A stretch of 42,676 bases of DNA from Rhodoferax sp. OV413 (GTDB taxonomy: Bacteria > Pseudomonadota > Gammaproteobacteria > Pseudomonadales > Pseudohongiellaceae), in the NCBI GenBank assembly GCA_943330915.2, contig CALQJO020000026.1, positions 1-42,676 of the forward strand. The letters are read 5' to 3'. Positions within the stretch are counted from its first letter, which is position 1. Each line of letters starts with the position of its first letter. A model generated the notes under the pieces. The model made no database searches. It was not told the DNA's origin and was given only the letters and a program-made list of their open reading frames with translations. This document shows, piece after piece, positions 28,011 through 34,531 of this stretch. The position numbers and the translations under genes are program-made.

Positions 28011-29183
28011 CTAGGGCGCGTTAACAATGATTTCAATGCGCCGGTTTTGAGCACGGCCGACGGCTGTGTCATTTGAAGCGATAGGTTTGGTATCTGCAAA
28101 TGCGGTAACAGACACCTGACCCGACTCCAGCGCTGAACCACTGACCAAGTAGTCAGCAACAGCCGCCGCTCGTGCAGACGACAAGTCCCAGTTGGTTCGA
28201 TAACGCCCTCCTGAAACCAAATTGACATTGTCTGTATGACCTTCGACCGATATCGCTCCGGTGCTCCCGGTCAGCGACGCCCCAACACTGTTAAGCAATG
28301 CAAGAAAATTGGGTTGCAGTTCGGCATTCCCGCTGGCAAACGAACCCTGTTCAGCCAGTCGTATGATGATATTATCGCCGTCCCTGGAAACATCAGCCAA
28401 GCCTGCACGGATTTCATTGGAAAGGTTCGCCCGTATCATTTCATACTGACTGTCTGCCAAGGAATTGGATTGGGAAGATGTCTCTTGCTCATTGTCGGAT
28501 TCAGCCTGATCCTGATCAACATTGTTGGCTGACATCACCTCAATATCAGCCGTTGTTTGATCAGACGCTTCAACAACGGCGGCAAAAACTTCCAGCAGCT
28601 CTGCACTGATCTGACCTGTTGCCGTCTGGTTATTCGTCGAGTTGTCCACTTCCAATGAGCCGGGATCAAGCAGATTCACTGTGACACGCTGCTCAGTCAC
28701 ACTCACTGAAACCTTACCCTGCGCAATCTGATCTTCAAGCGCGTTCTCAAGCATCTCGACCGCATCATTTGTGCTGGAATCTGCGGGTGCCACATCTTCT
28801 CTTAATTCTGGGTCAACCGGCTGAGGATCATCTGTTCGTTGCTCCTCGATTGTCTGCAAGGGCGTGGGTTCCACCTGAGCCGTCATGTATTGTGTTGCGA
28901 TCAGATTCCTGGCCTCAGGAGGCTCGATGACCGGTATCAATGTCTGCACACCAAAGGCCATTTGCATTGATCCGCTAACGTTCTTGAACTTGGGCACATT
29001 CAGATGAGCAAAGGATAAGATCAGTACAAAAAATGCCATCAATAACGTCGCCATATCTGCGAACGTCGCCATCCACGCAGGGGCGCCTCCTTTGCAGGGG
29101 GGGCAATCTGCAGGCGGATCGTCGGAAGAGGCCTTTTTGGGCCGTGCCAGTTTAATCTCTTCAATGTCGTCGATTTCAGCCAT
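28011..29183 (-). CDS. Flagellar stator protein PomB/MotB, second paralogue
   Basis: This is the B subunit of the flagellar stator, anchoring the motor to peptidoglycan. The 390 residues contain an N-terminal CPPC (Cys27, Cys30), a membrane helix with the ion-binding Asp43 (WMATFADMATLLMAFFVLILSF), a plug-like region and a very long acidic linker. The C-terminal OmpA-like domain (about 247-390) has VEGHTDN and GRAQNRRIEI. Usual PomB length is about 315. The extra length holds a degenerate repeat (about 142-220) of the first half of the OmpA domain. The gene starts three bases after pomB1. Both copies keep the key Asp, so both could be functional. Sodium specificity is inferred from PomA similarity. 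Confidence 0.9.
   Translation of the reverse strand: MAEIDDIEEIKLARPKKASSDDPPADCPPCKGGAPAWMATFADMATLLMAFFVLILSFAHLNVPKFKNVSGSMQMAFGVQTLIPVIEPPEARNLIATQYMTAQVEPTPLQTIEEQRTDDPQPVDPELREDVAPADSSTNDAVEMLENALEDQIAQGKVSVSVTEQRVTVNLLDPGSLEVDNSTNNQTATGQISAELLEVFAAVVEASDQTTADIEVMSANNVDQDQAESDNEQETSSQSNSLADSQYEMIRANLSNEIRAGLADVSRDGDNIIIRLAEQGSFASGNAELQPNFLALLNSVGASLTGSTGAISVEGHTDNVNLVSGGRYRTNWDLSSARAAAVADYLVSGSALESGQVSVTAFADTKPIASNDTAVGRAQNRRIEIIVNAP
28224..28760 (-). repeat. Internal protein repeat in PomB2 linker and OmpA domain
   Basis: Residues about 142-220 align with about 247-320: VEMLENALEDQIAQGKVSV with YEMIRANLSNEIRAGLADV, then VTVNLLDPGSL with IIIRLAEQGSF, and ADIEVMSANN with GAISVEGHTDN. 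The first copy has lost the GHTDN peptidoglycan-binding motif. Positions given cover both copies and the spacer between them. Confidence 0.6.
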
Positions 29184-29186
29184 ACA

Positions 29187-30410
29187 TCAATTGCCATCCA
29201 CAATTATTTCGATCCGACGGTTTCGCGCACGGCCTTCCGCCGACGTGTTTGGCTCAAGAGGGACTGTATCTGCGAGTCCTTTAACACTTAATCGTTGCGC
29301 CGAAATCGATGTTGTCAGATTCAGATAGGCAGCGACCGAGGCGGCTCTGACAGCCGACAGATCCCAATTCGACGTGAATCTGTCACTGAATACAACTGGC
29401 ACGTTGTCAGTGTGGCCTTCAACACGAATCACACCACTGATGTCAGCGATGGATGCACCAACCTGGCTGAGCAAGGGCATAAAATCCGGTTGCAGATCCG
29501 CGCTGCCAGACAAAAATGAGTTCTGACTGGCCAGACGAATGACAATCATATTGTTAACCATTTCAACTTCAACCAAACCTTGCTGAATCTCGGAACTTAG
29601 CTCTGACCGGACTTGCTCCAGGCGTTCCGTCACTTCTCCTGCCGCGTCATTTTGCGATGCGGCAGAAGCCACCGGTTCATTTGCATCCTGAGCAGGATCG
29701 ACGCTGATGACTTGCAGCTCGCGACTCACCTGTAGCTGGGCCTCAGCAACCGCCGCTGACAGCTCTACAAGGCGCTGGCTTACCTGCCCTGAGCGAGCCG
29801 AATCATCGGAACTGCCCCCAGGGCTCTCTGTGTTATTTGCAGCGATCTGCACAACTATCGCACCTTCATCGATGAGAACCTTGATCTCACCCGATTCGAT
29901 GGCCTCCGCCAGAGCGGCCTCTACCCGTCGGAATTCTTCCTCAATCTCGAAATCCTCGCTGGCGTCATTGTCACGCACCACCAGGTTTTCGGCGTTCATA
30001 TTCTCGCCTAACTGGGTTTGCTGATCGACCACTGTGCGTTGCGCCAACGCCGGAGTAAAGGTCTCCACCACGAGGCTTCTGGCTGCAGGGATCTGAATAG
30101 TCGGAACGATTTTGCGCACGCCGAATGCCGCCTGAATGGAGCCATTGAGCTGTTCAAACTTGGGTAACTCGGTATCTGAAAATGATAGCAACAATACAAA
30201 AAATGCCATCAGCAAGGTAGCCATGTCCGCGAAGGTTGCCATCCACGCCGGCGCCCCTGATTTGCACGTAGGACAATCGGGCTCTGCAGGCTCATCATCG
30301 TCCCCAGAGGCTGCACTTGCAGCTTTCAGTGGCTTTTCATCCGCAACGTCCAACAACGCCTCGTCATCTTCGGGACCGAGCGTGCTGTTGAGATCATCCA
30401 ATGTACTCAC
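29187..30410 (-). CDS. Flagellar stator protein PomB/MotB, first paralogue
   Basis: This stator B subunit of 407 residues lies directly behind pomA (37-base gap). It has an acidic N-terminus, CPTC (Cys46, Cys49) and a membrane helix with ion-binding Asp62 (WMATFADMATLLMAFFVLLLSF). A segment SDTELPKFEQLNGSIQAAFG typical of PomB follows, then a long linker and a C-terminal OmpA-like domain with VEGHTDN and GRARNRRIEI. As in the second copy, the linker carries a degenerate half-copy of the OmpA domain (about 160-237). Around the membrane segment the two paralogues are nearly identical; the linkers differ strongly. It pairs with PomA; whether both B proteins share one PomA cannot be told. Confidence 0.92.
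   Translation of the reverse strand: MSTLDDLNSTLGPEDDEALLDVADEKPLKAASAASGDDDEPAEPDCPTCKSGAPAWMATFADMATLLMAFFVLLLSFSDTELPKFEQLNGSIQAAFGVRKIVPTIQIPAARSLVVETFTPALAQRTVVDQQTQLGENMNAENLVVRDNDASEDFEIEEEFRRVEAALAEAIESGEIKVLIDEGAIVVQIAANNTESPGGSSDDSARSGQVSQRLVELSAAVAEAQLQVSRELQVISVDPAQDANEPVASAASQNDAAGEVTERLEQVRSELSSEIQQGLVEVEMVNNMIVIRLASQNSFLSGSADLQPDFMPLLSQVGASIADISGVIRVEGHTDNVPVVFSDRFTSNWDLSAVRAASVAAYLNLTTSISAQRLSVKGLADTVPLEPNTSAEGRARNRRIEIIVDGN
29397..29933 (-). repeat. Internal protein repeat in PomB1 linker and OmpA domain
   Basis: Residues about 160-237 align with about 264-338: VEAALAEAIESGEIKV with VRSELSSEIQQGLVEV, AIVVQIAANNTE with MIVIRLASQNSF, and RELQVISVD with GVIRVEGHT. The upstream copy lacks the GHTDN motif. 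The same arrangement as in the neighbouring paralogue suggests the internal duplication came before the gene duplication. Confidence 0.6.
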
Positions 30411-30447
30411 GTTGTCTCCTCTGATGGATCAACAGTTTGCCCTGGGA

Positions 30448-31209
30448 CTAACCTGCACCAACTTGTAACTTGCGCTGGGCTTTTGGTGAGAGGAAAGAAG
30501 CCAGTAAATCCGCGAGTATCCTCGGATTTCCACCGCCTTGGATGAACAACACGCCTTCGATAATCAGCTCACAGTTTGCAGTTTCCAGGTCGGACTGATT
30601 TCGCAGTTTCTGAGCCATTGGAAGACAGAGGACATTAGCAAGAATGGCACCATACAAGGTGGTCAGCAGGGCGACCGCCATGGCTGGTCCTATCGATTTT
30701 GGATCCCCCATATTTCCAAGCATCAGTACCAGGCCTACCAGTGTACCGATCATACCCATTGCGGGGGCTACCTCCCCCCATGAAGCAAAGATATCGGCGC
30801 CCATACGGTGGCGCGAACGCATGGCCTGAACTTCTTTAGACAAGGATTTTTTGATTAAGTCCGGATCGGTTCCATCAACCAGCATACCAATGCCTTTGGC
30901 TAAAAAAGGATTGGGAATGTCCTGACCTTCAAGGGCGATCATGCCATCCTTACGAGCGATATCAGCCAACTCAACAAGCCGTTGAATCAATGTCTCAGGT
31001 TTATCCAGCTTGTTTTTAAAGGTTTTACCAAGAACTGCAATGGCACCGATAAACTCGCCTAGTGAGGAGCGTAGCAACACCACCATGATAGAACCGGCGA
31101 GAACAATATAGACCGAGGGCATATCTATGAACATAGCCATATTGGGGCCAATCGACCAGTAAATCAGGCCCAAAGCCCCCAACATCCCTACGATTGTTGC
31201 GATATCCAT
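30448..31209 (-). CDS. pomA: Flagellar stator protein PomA (MotA family)
   Basis: PomA forms the membrane ring of the stator and pushes on FliG. The 253 residues match Vibrio PomA in length and in long stretches as I recall it, such as DVAPAMGMIGTLVGLV (here GEVAPAMGMIGTLVGLV) and GPAMAVALLTTLYGA. Four membrane helices are visible. The cytoplasmic loop has the charged residues expected at the FliG contact (for example MRSRHRMG). This points to the sodium-driven class over the proton-type MotA of about 295 residues. A GGAGG lies six bases before the ATG. It leads an operon with two pomB genes. Confidence 0.93.
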   Translation of the reverse strand: MDIATIVGMLGALGLIYWSIGPNMAMFIDMPSVYIVLAGSIMVVLLRSSLGEFIGAIAVLGKTFKNKLDKPETLIQRLVELADIARKDGMIALEGQDIPNPFLAKGIGMLVDGTDPDLIKKSLSKEVQAMRSRHRMGADIFASWGEVAPAMGMIGTLVGLVLMLGNMGDPKSIGPAMAVALLTTLYGAILANVLCLPMAQKLRNQSDLETANCELIIEGVLFIQGGGNPRILADLLASFLSPKAQRKLQVGAG

Positions 31210-31235
31210 AAACCCTCCACCCTTGCTATATACCG

Positions 31236-31264
31236 ATTATTTGACATACTTCGACTCCGGACAA
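31236..31264 (-). promoter_or_regulatory. Predicted sigma-70 promoter of the stator operon
   Basis: On the minus strand TTGTCC (plus 31259-31264) and AATAAT (31236-31241) are separated by 17 bases and lie 27 bases before the pomA ATG. The same short gap must also serve the divergent lipoprotein gene, for which no clear promoter was seen. No sigma-28 or sigma-54 motif was found here. Confidence 0.4.
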
Positions 31265-31292
31265 TTGGCTGAAGAATCAGGAGTAAGTGTCA

Positions 31293-31844
31293 ATGAAAGT
31301 TAACATTAAGGTTAGTCGACACATGAAGAGGACAACTTTAATGATCTCCGCATTACTGCTGACAATTCTAAGTGGTTGTGATCAGTTCAAACAAAAAGAA
31401 TCATGCGTGAATTACTTCGGTCCTAACGACCTTGGCGGCTATCAGTTACTTGATGACGGATTGGCGTTGCATCAAGACTCAGGCACAGTTTGGTACAGAT
31501 GCCCTGCCGGACAATATTTTCGCAATGGGATGTGCCAAGGCCAACCACTCGTGCTCGGCTGGACAGAGGCAAACCTCTTCGCAGTCGAGTTCAGCGAAAA
31601 TTCTTCGTATCAATGGCGTTTGCCGACCGATGATGAATTCAAAGCCATTACCGCCCAGGAATGTATAAATCCTGCTCTTAATACCAATGTTTTCCCGCAA
31701 CTGCCAATAGAAAACTTTTGGACGCAAGATCGCACCAACTTTGCATCTTCAGAAAAATGTATCACGTACAGTTACCAAGGCAGCATAGCGTGTCGTATAC
31801 CTGTCAGCGCAGCACATATGTTTATGCTTGTCGCTAAACCATGA
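31293..31844 (+). CDS. DUF1566-like lipoprotein
   Basis: The 183-residue protein has a lipoprotein signal with lipobox LSGC (Cys29) after a hydrophobic stretch. The rest is a C-type-lectin-like DUF1566 (Lcl C-terminal) domain, recognised by YQWRLPTDDEFKAI, IENFWTQDRT and the final AHMFMLVAKP. Six cysteines after the lipidated one may form disulfides. ATG 31293 sits nine bases after AGGAG. It is divergent from pomA, and its function is unknown; a surface or outer-membrane location is inferred. Confidence 0.75.
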   Translation: MKVNIKVSRHMKRTTLMISALLLTILSGCDQFKQKESCVNYFGPNDLGGYQLLDDGLALHQDSGTVWYRCPAGQYFRNGMCQGQPLVLGWTEANLFAVEFSENSSYQWRLPTDDEFKAITAQECINPALNTNVFPQLPIENFWTQDRTNFASSEKCITYSYQGSIACRIPVSAAHMFMLVAKP

Positions 31845-31855
31845 GATTCATTAAA

Positions 31856-32071
31856 TTATTTACGCCAATATTCCTGATATGCGCGCCAGGCCACGGTTAC
31901 AGCAAGACCCAGTACAGCAAGTGCGGCCGTGACTTTAGTTAGATCGATCTCTTTGAGGAAATCAAGTTCTGGTCCAAGTGCCATGGCGATAATCAATGGC
32001 ACCGCAACAATCAGATACAGACGGACAATTCGGCAAACCGCACAAACGGGCTTGTTATCGTGTTCAGTCAT
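31856..32071 (-). CDS. Small membrane protein with N-terminal CxxC
   Basis: The 71-residue protein has a short polar start with CAVC (Cys10, Cys13), a hydrophobic helix (about 18-33, LYLIVAVPLIIAMALG), a charged loop and a second helix (about 46-62) before a basic tail AYQEYWRK. GGAG precedes its ATG by nine bases, and it begins 30 bases after fliD ends, so it is likely in the same transcript. I do not recognise it. It occupies the place where fliS often follows fliD, but has no resemblance to FliS. Confidence 0.65.
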   Translation of the reverse strand: MTEHDNKPVCAVCRIVRLYLIVAVPLIIAMALGPELDFLKEIDLTKVTAALAVLGLAVTVAWRAYQEYWRK

Positions 32072-32101
32072 TATGTGCGCTCCAGATTCATCAGACCCCG
32101 T

Positions 32102-33541
32102 TTAACCCTTATACATATTTTCCATCGCTGTAAACTGTCCTTTGAGATAACTACCAACACCTTCCATGCGTTGAACCAGACTTTCCATCGCTGAGAATTG
32201 TGTGATATAGCGCTGGTAGACAGTTTCCAGCCTGACCTCAAGTTTGACAAGGTCACGCTGGTATACAGAAATCTGTGACTTACCCGTCACCTTGCGCTGA
32301 TTAATCACACCCTGCGCGCCTAACATGTCACCCAGCTTGATGCTGATATCCTGCGCCAGACCTTTAGGTTCCAAGCTTAGGTTACTGGTACCGTTGGTGC
32401 CTGCTGACAGCATTGTTGCAACAGCATCGTTATTGGTTGTCAGCGCAAGGTCAAGCTTCTTCTCATCGATCTGCGCCGTGCCATCCAGGCGGAAGCTCAA
32501 GCCAATATCTCTAAGCGATTGGTAAGCACCCACCGGTGTTGACGAATTCTGAGTCATCAGTGCTTTCATCTCCGAGCGTAAGGTCGCCACAAACTGCTTA
32601 TCGCGCAGCAAAGACCCGGTAAATTCATCACTGCCCTCAGTCGGTTGGCGGGTCAATTCATTCAGAGCGGCATTAAACTCGTTGTAGGCATCAACCACCG
32701 ATTGCAGCTTTTGTTTAACAGGCTGACTACTGCGCTCGACAACAATCGCGATGTCTGCACCGGGATTGGCCTTCAGATCAATGGTAACGCCTGGGATAGC
32801 ATCACTGATCTTGTTTGATGACCGCTTGATGCCTGTCATCCCATTGACGGTGATCTCCGCATCCCGTGCAGTTGCCAACCGATTGGCGGGTACAGAAAAG
32901 CCGAGTCCCGTTGCCGCGGTGCTGCTGGTAATGTTGAAATCGGCCGCAGCGCCGCTGCTGCCCTGCAATACAATCTGCCAGTCATTTCCGCTGGCACTTT
33001 TATTCACCAGTGTCGCGCGCACACCAAGATTGGCCGCGTTTATCGCACTCACCAAGCCCGCCGGCGTGTCAGTTGTCACATTCACTGTCGACACAGCACC
33101 GGTCCCGATCTGCAGTCCCACCTGAAATGCGCTACCGCTGTTAAGCGCACTTGTACTGGACGCAAAACTGGCGGACTGGATGACGGTGGCAGCTGCCAGA
33201 GACTGAACGCTCAAATTGTATTGCCCGGGAATGACATCACCCGTCGCTGTGACGGGAACCCGTGCACTGTCTGAGGACGAAACCGAGGAGGTAAACAAGC
33301 CGCTGACATTCTGCAGGCCGTCAAACCCTCGCTTTACATTATCAAGAAACGAAGAGGTGACTGAGTAACCAGAAAGTCGACTTTCAACCGACGCCATCCG
33401 CGTTTTTGTGGTGTTAATACGGCCGGATGTTTCCGCATCGGCGAGGCTGCGCGCGAGACTCTCAATATCCACACCTGATCCTAAATCAAGAGTCTTCATC
33501 AGCGCGGCAGTTTGCCGGTTGGGTTTAGCTACGGGCTCCAT
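32102..33541 (-). CDS. fliD: Flagellar filament cap protein FliD
   Basis: FliD is exported through the flagellar channel and sits at the filament tip, folding flagellin into place. The 479 residues begin with the family segment MKTLDLGSGVDIESLARSL (from residue 15). The usual Ala/Ser-rich variable domain follows (SLAAATVIQSASFA, VTVNGMTGIKRSSN-type motif as ITVNGMTGIKR). The C-terminal coiled-coil ends in YITQFSAMESLVQRM...YLKGQFTAMENMYKG. ATG 33541 has AGGA upstream and is preferred over ATG 33499, which has no ribosome site. It follows flgL without an intervening flagellin gene. Confidence 0.93.
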   Translation of the reverse strand: MEPVAKPNRQTAALMKTLDLGSGVDIESLARSLADAETSGRINTTKTRMASVESRLSGYSVTSSFLDNVKRGFDGLQNVSGLFTSSVSSSDSARVPVTATGDVIPGQYNLSVQSLAAATVIQSASFASSTSALNSGSAFQVGLQIGTGAVSTVNVTTDTPAGLVSAINAANLGVRATLVNKSASGNDWQIVLQGSSGAAADFNITSSTAATGLGFSVPANRLATARDAEITVNGMTGIKRSSNKISDAIPGVTIDLKANPGADIAIVVERSSQPVKQKLQSVVDAYNEFNAALNELTRQPTEGSDEFTGSLLRDKQFVATLRSEMKALMTQNSSTPVGAYQSLRDIGLSFRLDGTAQIDEKKLDLALTTNNDAVATMLSAGTNGTSNLSLEPKGLAQDISIKLGDMLGAQGVINQRKVTGKSQISVYQRDLVKLEVRLETVYQRYITQFSAMESLVQRMEGVGSYLKGQFTAMENMYKG

Positions 33542-33593
33542 GTCAATGCGTCCTGTTGGCTTGTAAACATTATGTTCCTAGTACATCGACATT

Positions 33594-34514
33594 TCAGCGC
33601 AGATAGTTGAACAGATTCAGCTGGGATATCTTTGCCATGCTGCTTTGCGCCGCCTCCAATGCCAGCATGCGGGCCGAAAGCTTGGTAATTGCCTCCGTAT
33701 AGTCCAAGTCTTTTTGTTCCGACAAAAGCCCCTGCAAGGTGGTGGACTGCTCCTGAGCAATGCTGGCTTGTGACTCGATGACATTTCGCCTGACACCAAT
33801 TTTGGTCAGTGCCAATTCAAGATTGCCACGCAGCTTGTCTGATGTACTAACGTGCGCACCGATATCGGCCTGGTTGCCACTTTCAAGTGCCACAACCAGC
33901 TTATCAATTTCTCCGAACACAAATGTCGCATCCAGCGAGCGGTCCTTTGTTGCACTGCCTCCGGAAAAAAGCTCATAGCCGCTGGTGTTGACTTCCATTT
34001 GCTGATTGCCCACGCCATTGAGGTAGATGCGTGTTGAATCGCCCTGGTAGGTGACTTTGCCCTGAGCATCCCGCGTAAAAGGCGGCGCGCTATTTTTGGT
34101 CCCTGCAAACAAATATCCACCGTCTGAGTGGCGAGAGTTCGCCAGGTTAACCAACTGGGATTGATAACCACGAATTTCTGCCGCCATCACCTTACGATTA
34201 TCGCGTGAATACGTGTCGTTCGCCCCCATCACCGTCAACTCCTGAATGCGCATCATGATGTCGCGCATACTGGTCAAAGCAGTTTCCTCAGCAGTTAACC
34301 GATTATCCAGACTCTTCAGCGTTGCCGTCTGAGTCTCTTGTTTGCTGACCAATGAATTAAGATTGAGTATTTTGATGGAAGCAGCAGGATCTTCACTGGC
34401 GCGCAGCAAATTGTCGCCCTTGGCCATCTTTGCCTGCAGGGTGGCGATTTCCGCATGCTGATCAGTCAGCAGCCGCGTGAGTTCATTGAAGTATTGATTG
34501 GTCGCAACTTTCAT
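33594..34514 (-). CDS. flgL: Hook-filament junction protein FlgL
   Basis: FlgL (HAP3) links the hook-associated protein FlgK to flagellin. The 306 residues show the flagellin-like N-terminus (ATNQYFNELTRLLTDQHAEIATLQAKMAKGDNLL type), the DPAAS motif, the domain segment YLFAGTKNSAPPF and a C-terminal helical region with LDYTEAITKLSARMLALEAAQ and a final LNLFNYLR. It begins 17 bases after flgK. Confidence 0.95.
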   Translation of the reverse strand: MKVATNQYFNELTRLLTDQHAEIATLQAKMAKGDNLLRASEDPAASIKILNLNSLVSKQETQTATLKSLDNRLTAEETALTSMRDIMMRIQELTVMGANDTYSRDNRKVMAAEIRGYQSQLVNLANSRHSDGGYLFAGTKNSAPPFTRDAQGKVTYQGDSTRIYLNGVGNQQMEVNTSGYELFSGGSATKDRSLDATFVFGEIDKLVVALESGNQADIGAHVSTSDKLRGNLELALTKIGVRRNVIESQASIAQEQSTTLQGLLSEQKDLDYTEAITKLSARMLALEAAQSSMAKISQLNLFNYLR

Positions 34515-34531
34515 AATTGATCATCTCACGG

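Noticed and set aside
32071-32256. A 61-codon frame overlapping the end of fliD.
   Set aside because: It is out of frame with fliD over its whole 3' half and has no family signal; the 71-codon gene next to it is better supported.
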